Notes: a model not told the origin generated them from the letters alone. 64,000 nt of DNA from Alteromonadaceae bacterium XY-R5 (GCA_001660395.1 LXWE01000001.1:186001-250000), one strand, 5' to 3'; positions 17,293 to 26,924 are shown, counted from the stretch's first letter. A program made the numbers and translations.

Positions 17293-18813
17293 ATGGAAGC
17301 ACAGCGTACTTCTGATCATTCAGCATCAACTGATTTTGATTACACCCAATATGATGCTCTGGGTTTAGCTGAGTGTGTCGCCAATAGTATCATCAGTAGC
17401 GAAGCCTTGCTTGAGCAGGCCATTATCCGCGCAACGCAGGTTAACCCAGCGATTAACGCCATTGTCACACCTTTATATGATTTTGGCCGACAACAACTGG
17501 CCAACGGTTTACCCAACGGCCCGTTTACCGGCGTCCCTTTTTTAGTTAAGGACTTGATCTGTGGTTTTACCGGTACGCCTTTAAGCAATGGCAGTCAGGC
17601 TCTCAAGCGCTATATTTCTCCCCAGGATACTGAATTGGCAAAGCGCTTCAAACAGGCCGGAGTTGTCATGTTTGGTAAAACCAACACTCCTGAATTGGGC
17701 TTAATGGGAATTACCGAACCTGAAGCCTTTGGCCCCTGCCGCAATCCCTGGGATTTAAGTCGCACACCAGGGGGCTCCAGTGGAGGCTCCGCCGCTGCGA
17801 TCGCCGCCGGCATTGTACCTATGGCGTCTGGTGGTGACGGTGGGGGCTCTATTCGCATCCCGGCATCCTGTTGTGGGTTATTTGGATTTAAACCCAGCCG
17901 CGGCCTGGTACCCACCGGCCCTTACGCCAATGAATTTTGGGATGGTGCGGCCAATGAGCATGTGATCACCCGAAGCGTACGCGACAGCGCTACTATGCTG
18001 GATGCCACCGCAGGTATCGATGGGTCGTCGCCGTATCCGGTGAGCCCGAGTGGTTATGCCGCGGCACTAACCACTCCAGTCAGGAAACTGCGTATTGGCT
18101 ACACTTGCCGTTCATTTTATAACGGCAAAGTGGATGCCGCCGCCCTCAAAGCCGTCGCCCATACAGTGGTGTTACTGCGGGATCTAGGTCATGAGGTTGA
18201 AGAAATAGACTTGAGCATAAGCGCCGATGCCCTGCTGGAAAGCTACATGACCATGTATCTTGGCCATGTGGCAACAGATGTCGACTTGTTGGCCGAAGCA
18301 TTGAATCAGCCCATCAAGAAACTAGCGATCGAAGAATCGACCCGGGTGCTGGCGGGGTTGGGCAATATGATCAGCGCCAAACAATTTGTCAAAGCCAAAC
18401 GTCAGTGGAATCAGTTTTCACGTCTGATGCATGATTTTCATCAACAGTACGATATGCTGCTGACGCCCACTGTGGCCAAAGAACCCATAGAAGTGGGCTC
18501 CCTCGCTCCGCCGTTATGGCAAAGCATCGGCATGAAACTGGTGAATCAGGTGAGTTTACACAACATATTATTCAAGTCTGGTGTGGTTCAGCAGATGTTT
18601 CTGGATAATCTGGCTCCGACGCCTTTTACCCAACTGGCCAATTTTACCGGTCAGCCTGCCATGTCCGTGCCTCTGTACCTCAGCGAAAAAGGTCTGCCTA
18701 TGGGCAGCCAGTTTGTCGCCCCTATGGGTCAGGACAGCCTGTTACTGCAATTAGCTCATCAGTTGGAACAGGCCCAGCCCTGGTTTGGACAACGGCCAAG
18801 CCTGTTCCCCTAA
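17293..18813 (+). CDS. Amidase-signature family hydrolase
   Basis: 506 residues, normal size. The amidase signature is complete: catalytic Lys in FLVKDL (near residue 86), the Gly/Ser-rich GGSSGGSAAAIAAG (near 160) and the nucleophile region GGDGGGSIRIPAS (near 182), which together give the Ser-cisSer-Lys triad. No signal peptide is seen, so it is probably cytosolic. It may be a broad-specificity amidase; it is unlikely to be GatA because no gatB or gatC is nearby. Confidence 0.88.
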   Translation: MEAQRTSDHSASTDFDYTQYDALGLAECVANSIISSEALLEQAIIRATQVNPAINAIVTPLYDFGRQQLANGLPNGPFTGVPFLVKDLICGFTGTPLSNGSQALKRYISPQDTELAKRFKQAGVVMFGKTNTPELGLMGITEPEAFGPCRNPWDLSRTPGGSSGGSAAAIAAGIVPMASGGDGGGSIRIPASCCGLFGFKPSRGLVPTGPYANEFWDGAANEHVITRSVRDSATMLDATAGIDGSSPYPVSPSGYAAALTTPVRKLRIGYTCRSFYNGKVDAAALKAVAHTVVLLRDLGHEVEEIDLSISADALLESYMTMYLGHVATDVDLLAEALNQPIKKLAIEESTRVLAGLGNMISAKQFVKAKRQWNQFSRLMHDFHQQYDMLLTPTVAKEPIEVGSLAPPLWQSIGMKLVNQVSLHNILFKSGVVQQMFLDNLAPTPFTQLANFTGQPAMSVPLYLSEKGLPMGSQFVAPMGQDSLLLQLAHQLEQAQPWFGQRPSLFP

Positions 18814-18827
18814 TGGCCAGATAGAAA

Positions 18828-18855
18828 AGAAAAAGCCCGCGATAAGCGGGCTTTT
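18828..18855. terminator. Bidirectional terminator
   Basis: AAAAGCCCGC-gataa-GCGGGCTTTT lies between the convergent amidase and amidohydrolase genes, with A-run on the left and T-run on the right, so it can stop transcription from both sides. Confidence 0.88.
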
Positions 18856-18879
18856 GCATAATATGATTAGGCTGATACG

Positions 18880-20154
18880 CTACTGATAGCGAGCGGGAGT
18901 CGCCCGTTCTTTAGCATTTTTCAGATAACGATCACGGAGTTTCGTCTGGCGGGATTCCATCGAGATAAACTTGCCGTCAATCATTACCTTTTCAGCGGCT
19001 TCAGTCACTTCCAGCGGGTCGCCTGACCAAATCACTAAATCGGCACGCTTGCCGGCTTCCAGACTACCAATTTGCTTATCCACGCCATAAAGTTTGGCTG
19101 GATTAATGGTTAACGCTGCCATAGCATTATCCCATGGCATGCCGTTAGCGACGGCATTACCAGCATTCTGAGTAGCTAAACGGATATTATGGGTTTCCAT
19201 GCCAATCGATACTTCAACCCCCGCTTTAGCCAAACGTCCGGCATTGGCCAGAGTCGCTCCGAGCTCATCAAACTGATAAGGCAGGTTTGACTCGGGGTCC
19301 AAAATCACAGGAATATTAGCCGCAGCTAATTCCTCCGCAACGCGCCAGGCTTCAATCCCCTTTAACACCACTAACTTTAATTTAGGGTGACGCTTTTTCA
19401 GGGCGATCACCTGACGAATATCGGCAGCACGACGAGCATCCACCAACAACGGTTCTTTACCTGCAATAACATCCTGCAGGGCGGCAATATCCGCCTTAGT
19501 CAAACTGCCATGCCATTCGGTGTTAGGTGTAATGGTTTTGCCCTTGGCATATTCCGCCTCATTTAAGGCTTGCTCCAAGGCTACCCATAGCACCGCTCGA
19601 CTGCCGCCAGTATGATCGGCTCCCGCATTGCCCACTTCCGTGGCAATAAATGCGTGGGCTTTTAGTACTGGATCGGAGCTATCTCCCATCGAAATCACAC
19701 TGCCCTGCCCTTTAAACAACTGGCCGGTATAGGAAAAGCTGGTTGCAGCAGAAGTAATCCCTTCAATGCGGTTCACTGGGATCAGCGTAGAGTCCATATT
19801 AATCGCATAAGCACTGTCATAGGCTGCACCAACAGTAGACAGAGGTAACTTATCTGCGGTGCTGTCTACCGTACCTGCCCATGAATCCACTTCTACGAGT
19901 CCTAAGGAAGTGTAAACGCCCATCAAACCTGGCGTTACCACTTTGCCTTTGGCATCGATAACGTCATAGCCCGCCGGGATCTTATCTGATGTTGTGACCT
20001 TTTCAATTTTGCCGTTCTTGACGAGTATAGTGGCATTTTCGACACTGCCCTGTTTTCCCATGGTATGCACGGTACCGTGCACAATTGCGATATTTTGCGC
20101 AAACGCTGAGGCACTTAACAGACTAGCGGCAATAGCGGTTAAAATAGTTTTCAT
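18880..20154 (-). CDS. Exported amidohydrolase-family protein with degenerate metal site
   Basis: 424 residues with a signal peptide (cleavage likely after SASAFA, residue about 19). The fold is that of imidazolonepropionase-like amidohydrolases, with the closing beta-sandwich segment LGSLEAGKRADLVIWSGDPL type near the C-terminus. The normal metal-binding HxH after VTPGL is replaced by GVYTSLGL, so the metal centre is probably lost or remodelled. Its start overlaps the stop of the upstream amidohydrolase by 4 bp, so the two are translated together and may form a heteromeric periplasmic enzyme. Confidence 0.85.
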   Translation of the reverse strand: MKTILTAIAASLLSASAFAQNIAIVHGTVHTMGKQGSVENATILVKNGKIEKVTTSDKIPAGYDVIDAKGKVVTPGLMGVYTSLGLVEVDSWAGTVDSTADKLPLSTVGAAYDSAYAINMDSTLIPVNRIEGITSAATSFSYTGQLFKGQGSVISMGDSSDPVLKAHAFIATEVGNAGADHTGGSRAVLWVALEQALNEAEYAKGKTITPNTEWHGSLTKADIAALQDVIAGKEPLLVDARRAADIRQVIALKKRHPKLKLVVLKGIEAWRVAEELAAANIPVILDPESNLPYQFDELGATLANAGRLAKAGVEVSIGMETHNIRLATQNAGNAVANGMPWDNAMAALTINPAKLYGVDKQIGSLEAGKRADLVIWSGDPLEVTEAAEKVMIDGKFISMESRQTKLRDRYLKNAKERATPARYQ

Positions 20155-21569
20155 TTGCTGTCTCCTTCACCTGGCTGGCCCAATTCAAAATCACTCACCG
20201 GCCAGGAATCCGGACTTGTCAGGTCATACACCACGGCGCCATCAATAAAGACTTTTTCCGCCTGGGCATAGGTAGAAAATGGATTGGCTGTCCATAGTAC
20301 CACATCGGCATTTTTACCCGCTTCCAGTGAACCTGTTTGCTTAAAGATACCCAGGGCCTTAGCCGGATTAGAGGATAACCAGGTCCAGGCGGTGGCTTCA
20401 TCAATATCAATCCCTGCACGCTTACCATCAGCCCAGGCCTTAGCGGCTTCCTGATTCAGGCGCTGAATGCCACGATCGCTGTCAGAGTGAACAATGGCGC
20501 AGGCGCCAGCCTGATGGACCATAGGTACATTTTCACGAATGCCATCGTAGGCTTCCATCTTAAAGCCCCACCAGTCAGCCCACATGGACGAACAAACACC
20601 GTTTTCTGCCAGCTTGTCACCAATCTTATAGGCTTCTACGGCATGCTCGAAAGTCGTGATTTGGTAGTTAAACTCCTTCATCATATCCATCATGGTGCCC
20701 ATATCATCAGCGCGATAACAATGCATATGCACCAGAATGTCGCCACTTAACACACCTGCCAGAGTTTCCAGCTTCAAGTCACGCTTAGGTGCTGCTGGGT
20801 TTTTACCTGCCTCATATTCCGCATAGTACTTATCCCACTTACGCTGATAGTCTTGTGCATCGGCCCAGGCCTGACGGTAACCAGCCACGTTGCCCATACG
20901 GGTAGATGGACCGCCTTTTTTGCCATAAACGCGTTTGGGGTTTTCACCACATGCCATCTTCAGTCCATAGGGTGCATCAGGGAATTTCATTTCCTGCACC
21001 GTGCGATTTGGCACGTTCTTCACCACCACACTGCGTCCACCGACTAAATTGGCAGACCCTGGTAGCAACTGCAGACTAGTTACTCCACCAGCAAGAGCTC
21101 GGCCAAACCCAGGGTCCTGTGGCCAGACGGAGTGCTCTGCCCAGACTTCTGCTGTGACCGGTTTGGTCATTTCGTTACCATCGGAGTGAGAATTGGTTTC
21201 AGGTGTTGGGTACACACCTAAGTGGCTATGAACATCGATAATGCCAGGGGTTACCCATTTCCCCTTCCCATCGATAACTGTGGCGCCAGTGGGCGCATCC
21301 AGGCTTTTCCCAAGCGCGACGACTTTACCATCCTGCAACAGAATACTGGCGTCATCCAGCTGCTGCCCAAGACCATCCAAAATCGTCACATGGTTTATCA
21401 ACGTCGGGACGCTGGCCAGGGGTTTATAGGTGCTTGGAAATGGATTCGGATCGATTTTCACCAAAGGGGCCTGAGGCTCCTTGGCCTTATCAGTTGCTGC
21501 ACACCCTGAAAGTAGTGCAGAACTGGCCACTAACAGCGTAGCAGCACAAGTAAGTTTGCTAATAGTCAT
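20151..21569 (-). CDS. Amidohydrolase-family lipoprotein
   Basis: 472 residues from the ATG at 21569 (AGGGA upstream; a longer in-frame start at 21656 would run through a 32-bp palindrome). Residues 1-22 form a lipoprotein signal with lipobox LLSGC, so the mature protein is lipid-anchored. Metal-ligand motifs are intact: DVHSHLGV, LVHMHCYRADD, TFEHAVEA and IVHSDSDRG. Substrates of related exported amidohydrolases are peptides or cyclic amides; the specific one is unknown. It is co-translated with the degenerate paralogue at 18880. Confidence 0.87.
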   Translation of the reverse strand: MTISKLTCAATLLVASSALLSGCAATDKAKEPQAPLVKIDPNPFPSTYKPLASVPTLINHVTILDGLGQQLDDASILLQDGKVVALGKSLDAPTGATVIDGKGKWVTPGIIDVHSHLGVYPTPETNSHSDGNEMTKPVTAEVWAEHSVWPQDPGFGRALAGGVTSLQLLPGSANLVGGRSVVVKNVPNRTVQEMKFPDAPYGLKMACGENPKRVYGKKGGPSTRMGNVAGYRQAWADAQDYQRKWDKYYAEYEAGKNPAAPKRDLKLETLAGVLSGDILVHMHCYRADDMGTMMDMMKEFNYQITTFEHAVEAYKIGDKLAENGVCSSMWADWWGFKMEAYDGIRENVPMVHQAGACAIVHSDSDRGIQRLNQEAAKAWADGKRAGIDIDEATAWTWLSSNPAKALGIFKQTGSLEAGKNADVVLWTANPFSTYAQAEKVFIDGAVVYDLTSPDSWPVSDFELGQPGEGDSK

Positions 21570-21615
21570 AATATCCCTGAAAGGTATTGTAATTATTTTG
21601 GTGCCTTTGACGCAC

Positions 21616-21647
21616 CTTAATGTTCCGCTCTTTGACGGAACATTAAG
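21616..21647. promoter_or_regulatory. Perfect 12-bp inverted repeat upstream of the amidohydrolase operon
   Basis: CTTAATGTTCCG and CGGAACATTAAG are exact inverse complements around 8 nt. They lie 46 bp upstream of the lipoprotein start, in the leader or promoter. The element could be a repressor site or an mRNA hairpin; it has no T-run in the operon direction. No regulator gene is adjacent. Confidence 0.5.
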
Positions 21648-21733
21648 ATTAATCAAGGTGTTAGAAATATGCGAATGAGATGCGATAAAGGGGAAAAGAT
21701 TTATGTTCGTTAACTATTAGATGACTAAATTAC

Positions 21734-22657
21734 CTACTTCAGCTCAGCCACGATCTCTGCGGCAACCCGCAAATGACGGATGCGGGCAAACAGCTCGTCA
21801 GCCTGCACGTATTGTTTACGCAAAAAGCCTAGCCACTGTTTAATCCGGTTTGGGTAATACTGACCTTTATCACCATAAATTTCATAGCCAGAATACTTCA
21901 CCAACAGCGATAACACTTCCTCCCAGGTCATCACAGCCTGATTTCCGCGAATGACTTGTGCCAGATTCGGCATAGCCAGCGCACCACGTCCAATCATAAT
22001 ATTTTGACACTGGGACTGTTGCTGACACAAATAAGCATCCTCGGCCTGCCAGATTTCACCGTTAGCCACCAAAGGAACGTCTACCTGTTGCTTAATTTTC
22101 GCAATCCAGTCCCAGTAAGCAGGTGGCTTATAACCCTCCACTTTCGTACGGGCATGAATCACAATTTGGTCGGCACCAGCTTCGGCAAGGGCCTTAGCAT
22201 TATCAATGGCGAGTGTTTTGTCTTCAAACCCCAGACGCATTTTTGCCGTCACTGGCACATGTGCAGGTACCGCTTTGCGAACTGTCGATACAATTTGATA
22301 AAGGGTGTCAGTTTCTTTTAGCAGTACTGCTCCACCTTTGCTCTTGTTTACGGTTTTTGCTGGACAACCAAAGTTAAGATCTACCCCATGACTGCCCATC
22401 TCAGCCGCACGCACTGCATTTTCAGCCAGCCATTCGGGAGATTGACCTAGTAGTTGCACTCTCACAGGTGTGCCAGCTGGGGTTAAGCCGCCCTGTTCCA
22501 ATTCGGGGCAGAAACGCCTAAACACTTTCTTGGGTAACAGTTGATCCACTACCCGTACAAATTCCGTCACACAAAGATCAAAACCACCAATTTGGGTCAA
22601 CATATCCCGCATCAGGTGATCAACTACCCCTTCCATCGGTGCTAAATGGATTTGCAT
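21734..22657 (-). CDS. dusC: tRNA-dihydrouridine(16) synthase
   Basis: 307 residues closely following E. coli DusC: LAPMEGVVDHLMRDML at the N-terminus, CVTEFVRVVDQLLP, VQLLGQSPEWLAENA, the FMN-barrel catalytic Cys in LNFGCPAKTVNKSKGG, VIHARTK and VANGEIW / MIGRGALAMPNL. It reduces U16 in the D-loop of tRNAs using NADPH and FMN in the cytosol. It is followed upstream by the DUF1289 gene (25 bp away), with which it may be co-transcribed. Confidence 0.93.
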   Translation of the reverse strand: MQIHLAPMEGVVDHLMRDMLTQIGGFDLCVTEFVRVVDQLLPKKVFRRFCPELEQGGLTPAGTPVRVQLLGQSPEWLAENAVRAAEMGSHGVDLNFGCPAKTVNKSKGGAVLLKETDTLYQIVSTVRKAVPAHVPVTAKMRLGFEDKTLAIDNAKALAEAGADQIVIHARTKVEGYKPPAYWDWIAKIKQQVDVPLVANGEIWQAEDAYLCQQQSQCQNIMIGRGALAMPNLAQVIRGNQAVMTWEEVLSLLVKYSGYEIYGDKGQYYPNRIKQWLGFLRKQYVQADELFARIRHLRVAAEIVAELK

Positions 22658-22682
22658 TCAATACTACTCGCAGTAAGTGGAT

Positions 22683-22883
22683 TTAACGGCTGTTGCCGAA
22701 TTTGGCCTGTCGTTTCGCTTTACGTACCTGACATCGCTGCAGGATAGCTTGCTTCTCAATAGGGCTGGCTGTCACCCACCCTGTAATTTCTGTTAATAGC
22801 CGGCCGCAACCCAAACAGACGTCTTGCTCATCCAGGCAACATTGACCTATGCAGGGAGATACAATTTTACTGTTTGTTGTCAT
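22683..22883 (-). CDS. DUF1289 small cysteine-rich protein
   Basis: 66 residues with the DUF1289 core SPCIGQCCLDEQDVCLGCGR (residues about 8-27), five cysteines able to bind metal, followed by a basic C-terminal half. Members often sit next to tRNA-modification or Fe-S genes; here the neighbour is dusC. Its biochemical role is unknown. Confidence 0.85.
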   Translation of the reverse strand: MTTNSKIVSPCIGQCCLDEQDVCLGCGRLLTEITGWVTASPIEKQAILQRCQVRKAKRQAKFGNSR

Positions 22884-22952
22884 AGTAAATCTGTGTGTTG
22901 TAGACGCAGGTCTTATTAAATATGAATTCGCATTTTACCAGATATCAGACGC

Positions 22953-22980
22953 AAAAAAGCCTGCACAAGGCAGGCTTTTT
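22953..22980 (-). terminator. Terminator of the tRNA-Glu/Ala cluster
   Basis: AAAAAGCCTGC-acaag-GCAGGCTTTTT, symmetrical with A and T runs, directly after the last tRNA-Glu in the leftward direction. It may also stop rightward transcripts. Confidence 0.88.
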
Positions 22981-22984
22981 AATG

Positions 22985-23060
22985 TGGCGTCCCCTAGGGG
23001 ATTCGAACCCCTGTTACCGCCGTGAAAGGGCGGTGTCCTAGGCCTCTAGACGAAGGGGAC
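22985..23060 (-). tRNA. tRNA-Glu (UUC)
   Basis: 76-nt cloverleaf with encoded CCA, acceptor GTCCCCT/AGGGGAC and anticodon TTC in loop CTTTCAC. Last gene of the leftward cluster. Confidence 0.96.
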
Positions 23061-23128
23061 TGAAATCGTTGTTAAAAAATATTTTTTAACTTTCAGCCGT
23101 GCAAACTAGGCTTTGCACTAGATAACTT

Positions 23129-23204
<76 letters not shown>

Positions 23205-23227
23205 GAAATTATCTTAAAAAGTGAAGA

Positions 23228-23303
23228 TGGCGTCCCCTAGGGGATTCGAACCCCTGTTACCGCCGTGAAAGGGCGGTGTCCTAGGCCTCTAGACGAAGGG
23301 GAC
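23228..23303 (-). tRNA. tRNA-Glu (UUC)
   Basis: Identical to the copy at 22985. First of three copies spaced exactly 205 bp apart. Confidence 0.96.
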
Positions 23304-23432
23304 TAAAATCTTCATCGAAAGCTATGCTTTCGAGATTTTCAGCAAGCATATTAGCCACCGAAGATCTTAAGTCCTGAGAGTTTTACAGCTCCCGGCCTAT
23401 TTCACAGTTACGGACTGTGACACCGTTAAAGA

Positions 23433-23508
23433 TGGCGTCCCCTAGGGGATTCGAACCCCTGTTACCGCCGTGAAAGGGCGGTGTCCTAGGCCTCTAGACG
23501 AAGGGGAC
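23433..23508 (-). tRNA. tRNA-Glu (UUC)
   Basis: Same 76-nt gene as the other Glu copies, middle unit of the 205-bp array. Confidence 0.96.
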
Positions 23509-23637
23509 TAAAATCTTCATCGAAAGCAGTGCTTTCGAGATTTTCAGTAAGCATATTAGCTACTGAAGATCTTAAGTCCTGAGAGTTTTACAGCTCCCGG
23601 CCTATCTCACAGTTACGGACTGTGACACCGTAGAATA

Positions 23638-23713
23638 TGGCGTCCCCTAGGGGATTCGAACCCCTGTTACCGCCGTGAAAGGGCGGTGTCCTAGGCCTCT
23701 AGACGAAGGGGAC
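23638..23713 (-). tRNA. tRNA-Glu (UUC)
   Basis: Same 76-nt gene, third unit of the 205-bp array, next to tRNA-Ala. Confidence 0.96.
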
Positions 23714-23777
23714 TGAATATATTGTCAAAAATACTTTTGACTTCAGCCGTGCAAACTAGGCTTTGCACTAAGGAACT

Positions 23778-23853
<76 letters not shown>

Positions 23854-23914
23854 AAGCCATTGCCACAAAACCCACTTGGTTTTTTTGTGACGCTGTTCCC
23901 TGACAGCGGGGCGC

Positions 23915-23943
23915 ATTCTAGGCACCCCCCCCTTTTATGTCAA
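23915..23943 (-). promoter_or_regulatory. Sigma70 promoter of the tRNA-Glu/Ala cluster
   Basis: On the minus strand a perfect TTGACA (-35) is followed by a 17-bp spacer and TAGAAT (-10), then a GC-rich stretch GCGCCCC. That discriminator is the hallmark of stringently controlled stable-RNA promoters. The spacer contains a run of eight G. It lies between the gltX stop and tRNA-Ala. Confidence 0.85.
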
Positions 23944-23952
23944 CGCTTTTTT

Positions 23953-25362
23953 TTAAGAAGCTTGTCTGTTTGCTATATATTTGAGCGCCTTGTCGATACG
24001 TTGTTCAATTTGCTCAGGTTTTAGCAGATTTAAGGTGATATCCAGGGATGGAGAGTTGCCAGATCCTGTCGCCGCAACACGCAGTGGCATGCCCACTTTT
24101 CCCATACCCACTTCTAATTCTTCAGCCGCTGCATTAATTGCCTGATGAATTGTTTCTGGATTCCAATCTGTAATGGCAGCTAATTTTGCTTTAACGGCTA
24201 AAAGAGGTTGTTCGGCAACGGGACGCAAATGCTTTTTCGCCGCGTCGGCATCAAACTCTTCATATTCTTCATAGAAGTATCGGCTAACTTCAGCTAACTC
24301 TTTTAGGGTTTTAACGCGATCGGCCTGTACTTTGATCACGTCTTCTAAAGCCGGACCATTGGTCAGATCGATGTCCTGTTGGTCAAAATGCCATTTCGCG
24401 TGTTCTGCCACTTCGCTGGCAGGCAGGGTTTTAATATAGTGCTGATTTAACCAAATAAGCTTATCTGTATTAAACGCCGATGCAGACTGACCAATGTTAT
24501 CCAGGCTGAAATATTCAATCATCTCATCAATAGAGAAGATTTCCTGGTCACCGTGAGACCACCCCATGCGCACCAGGTAATTCAACAAGGCTTTTGGCAG
24601 ATAACCTTCGTCTCGATATTGCATTACGCTCACGGCACCGTGACGTTTCGACAGCTTTTTACCATCGTCGCCCAAAATCATGGATACGTGGGCATATTCA
24701 GGAATCGGTGCTCCAAGTGCTTCAAGGATGTTAATTTGACGTGGGGTGTTGTTGATATGGTCTTCACCACGCACAACATGGGTAATACCCATATCCCAGT
24801 CGTCAATCACCACACAGAAGTTATATGTCGGTGTGCCGTCGCTACGCAGAATCACCAGATCATCCAGCTCGCTGTTGGCAATTTCAATTTTGCCACGAAT
24901 GTGATCATTGATGACCACCTTACCTTCCTGTGGGTTCTTAAAGCGTACAGCATATGGCTGGCCTTCAGGATGATCTGTACGATCACGCCAGGTGCCAGGA
25001 TAACGAGGCTTTTCGCCGCGCGCCATTTGGCCTTCACGAATAGCATCCAGCTCTTCTGAGCTCATAAAGCACTTATAAGCTTTACCCTGTTCAAGTAACA
25101 CCTGAACCAGCTCTTTATAACGGTCGAAACGTTTGGTTTGATAATATGGACCATCATCCCAGTCCAAACCTAACCATTGCATACCTTCTAGAATGGCATC
25201 AATGGCTTCCTGAGTAGAACGTTCAATGTCGGTGTCTTCGATACGCAGCACGAATTTTCCGCCCTGACTTTTCGCATAAAGCCAGGAATATAATGCTGTG
25301 CGAGCTCCGCCTACATGCAGATAACCGGTTGGGCTGGGAGCAAAACGAGTGACCACTGTCAT
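23953..25362 (-). CDS. gltX: Glutamyl-tRNA synthetase
   Basis: 469 residues, class I synthetase. The HIGH-type motif reads GYLHVGGAR (after FAPSPT) and the KMSKS-type motif KLSKRHG (near residue 240). The anticodon-binding helical domain fills the C-terminal third. It charges tRNA-Glu in the cytosol, and four tRNA-Glu genes lie immediately downstream on the same strand, although these have their own strong promoter. Confidence 0.96.
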   Translation of the reverse strand: MTVVTRFAPSPTGYLHVGGARTALYSWLYAKSQGGKFVLRIEDTDIERSTQEAIDAILEGMQWLGLDWDDGPYYQTKRFDRYKELVQVLLEQGKAYKCFMSSEELDAIREGQMARGEKPRYPGTWRDRTDHPEGQPYAVRFKNPQEGKVVINDHIRGKIEIANSELDDLVILRSDGTPTYNFCVVIDDWDMGITHVVRGEDHINNTPRQINILEALGAPIPEYAHVSMILGDDGKKLSKRHGAVSVMQYRDEGYLPKALLNYLVRMGWSHGDQEIFSIDEMIEYFSLDNIGQSASAFNTDKLIWLNQHYIKTLPASEVAEHAKWHFDQQDIDLTNGPALEDVIKVQADRVKTLKELAEVSRYFYEEYEEFDADAAKKHLRPVAEQPLLAVKAKLAAITDWNPETIHQAINAAAEELEVGMGKVGMPLRVAATGSGNSPSLDITLNLLKPEQIEQRIDKALKYIANRQAS

Positions 25363-25545
25363 AACTAATAAAATCCTGTTTCAACAAAGTGGGCGCATTT
25401 TAGCAGCCTCAAGCTTGTTTTAAAAAGGATTGCACATAGTTGAAGGTGGTTTTATCTCAGTTTCCCCAAAATTCAGAAATAATTCTGGAGCGCGGGACCA
25501 TATACCTTTATAAGAAGTTCACTTTTTTTGGCATGACGAGCTTAA

Positions 25546-26286
25546 ATGTTACCTATATCTAATGCGCCTTATCGAGACGGCGCCAAAGACACTCTGCCTC
25601 TTGTCTTCGCGGCCATGCCATTTGGTTTAGTCTTTGGGGCCCTTTGTCAGGCTCAGGGACTCCCCGACTGGTTTACCCTGTGTTTATCGCTTTTCGTTTA
25701 TGCCGGCGCCTCTCAATTTATTGCCGCGACCATGCTGGCGGCCGGAGCTCCTGTATTTATCATTACGATTACGGTTTTTATCGTGAATCTTCGACACCTC
25801 TTATATGGTATTACCCTAATTCCTCTGGTTAAGCAGTTACCGCTAAAGACAAGAGCATGGATGGCCTTTTTTATTACCGATGAAACCTTTGCGGTGACGG
25901 CCCGGCATTTACCTGGTTTAAGTCAAAACGACGAAAAGTATGCTAAGTGGCTGCAACAGTATTACTGGGGCTCTTCCACTTTTATGTATGTAAATTGGGT
26001 TTTGTGCACCGCTGTTGGCGTCTTGCTCGGTAATCAAATACCTGAATTAAGTCACTATGGGCTGGAAGTGGCTATGGTGGTGGCCTTTATCGGCATTGTC
26101 GTCCCTGCCCTGCAACTGCCTTCTCACTGGATATGTGCCTTAGTTGCCGGTATCAGTGCTTGTCTTACCTACGCCTGGCCACACAAAACCGGATTATTAT
26201 TCTCTACCTTTATGGCTATTGCCGCAGGTATGTGGAGCCAGCATACGTTGTTTACTCAATTACCGAACAAGGATCCACAGTCATGA
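25546..26286 (+). CDS. azlC: AzlC-family amino-acid exporter subunit
   Basis: 246 residues with about seven hydrophobic segments and the AzlC pattern PLVFAAMPFGLVFGAL near the N-terminus, FVYAGASQF, then VNLRHLLYG. With AzlD (next gene, 4-bp overlap ATGA) it forms a membrane exporter of branched-chain amino acids or analogues. Confidence 0.9.
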   Translation: MLPISNAPYRDGAKDTLPLVFAAMPFGLVFGALCQAQGLPDWFTLCLSLFVYAGASQFIAATMLAAGAPVFIITITVFIVNLRHLLYGITLIPLVKQLPLKTRAWMAFFITDETFAVTARHLPGLSQNDEKYAKWLQQYYWGSSTFMYVNWVLCTAVGVLLGNQIPELSHYGLEVAMVVAFIGIVVPALQLPSHWICALVAGISACLTYAWPHKTGLLFSTFMAIAAGMWSQHTLFTQLPNKDPQS

Positions 26287-26600
26287 GCATTGAAATCATA
26301 CTAATTGTGGCGATGCTGGCAGTTACATATCTTCCCCGCATGTTACCTTTTGCTTTGGCAAGTCGAATCCGTTTGCCCATGTGGATGCAGGAAGCCATGA
26401 GTTATGTGCCGATTGCGGTGTTGACGGTGATCATTGTGCAAACCAGTTTATTTAAACAAGACCAGCTGCAGTTAACCTTGACCAATCCCTATATTTGGGC
26501 TGCCTTCGCGGCGTTTGTGGTAGCGAGAATCCAGGCAAAACTTTTTATTACTGTGCTGAGCGGATTAATCGTGTTCTTTATCGCCAAATTGATGCTTTAA
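26283..26600 (+). CDS. azlD: AzlD-family exporter subunit
   Basis: 105 residues starting at the ATG inside the azlC stop region (MSIEIILIVAMLAVTYLPR). Four hydrophobic segments and the conserved TYLPRMLPF motif match the small AzlD partner. A longer reading frame from 26133 lies in azlC and is not the real start. Confidence 0.9.
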   Translation: MSIEIILIVAMLAVTYLPRMLPFALASRIRLPMWMQEAMSYVPIAVLTVIIVQTSLFKQDQLQLTLTNPYIWAAFAAFVVARIQAKLFITVLSGLIVFFIAKLML

Positions 26601-26745
26601 GGACTCAATGGTATCAAAGAGTAAAAATTCACTTTTGGGGCATGGATTATTGTTAAAGATCAGCTGATTATTCAGACAAAATGTCGTCTTCAAAAGCAAG
26701 TTGGTTGTTATCTGGGCACTCGGCAGATAATTTAATAATTTAATG

Positions 26746-26773
26746 TTGACACTAAAATGTTGCTACCTATAAT
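26746..26773 (+). promoter_or_regulatory. Sigma70 promoter of the tRNA-Val array
   Basis: Consensus TTGACA, 16-bp spacer, consensus TATAAT, then AGCGCCCC, a GC-rich discriminator typical of growth-rate- and ppGpp-controlled tRNA operons. About 40 bp upstream of the first tRNA-Val. Confidence 0.85.
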
Positions 26774-26814
26774 AGCGCCCCACTTACCGAGGAGACTCGG
26801 CGAAGCAATAAAGT

Positions 26815-26890
26815 GGGTGGTTAGCTCAGTTGGGAGAGCATCGCCCTTACAAGGCGAGGGTCACTGGTTCAAGTCCAGTACCACCCACCA
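26815..26890 (+). tRNA. tRNA-Val (UAC), acceptor type A
   Basis: 76 nt with encoded CCA, acceptor GGGTGGT/ACCACCC, anticodon TAC in CTTACAA. Confidence 0.96.
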
Positions 26891-26924
26891 CTTTTATTCT
26901 TCGCAGTGTGATATCGATTTCGTG

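Larger units (their letters stand above)
23228..23713 (-). repeat. 205-bp tandem duplication of tRNA-Glu plus spacer
   Basis: tRNA-Glu starts at 23228, 23433 and 23638, a period of 205 bp. The two 129-bp spacers (23304-23432 and 23509-23637) are nearly identical, including a 7-bp CGAAAGC/GCTTTCG hairpin whose 3-nt loop differs (tat versus agt). The array grew by unequal exchange. Confidence 0.92.
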
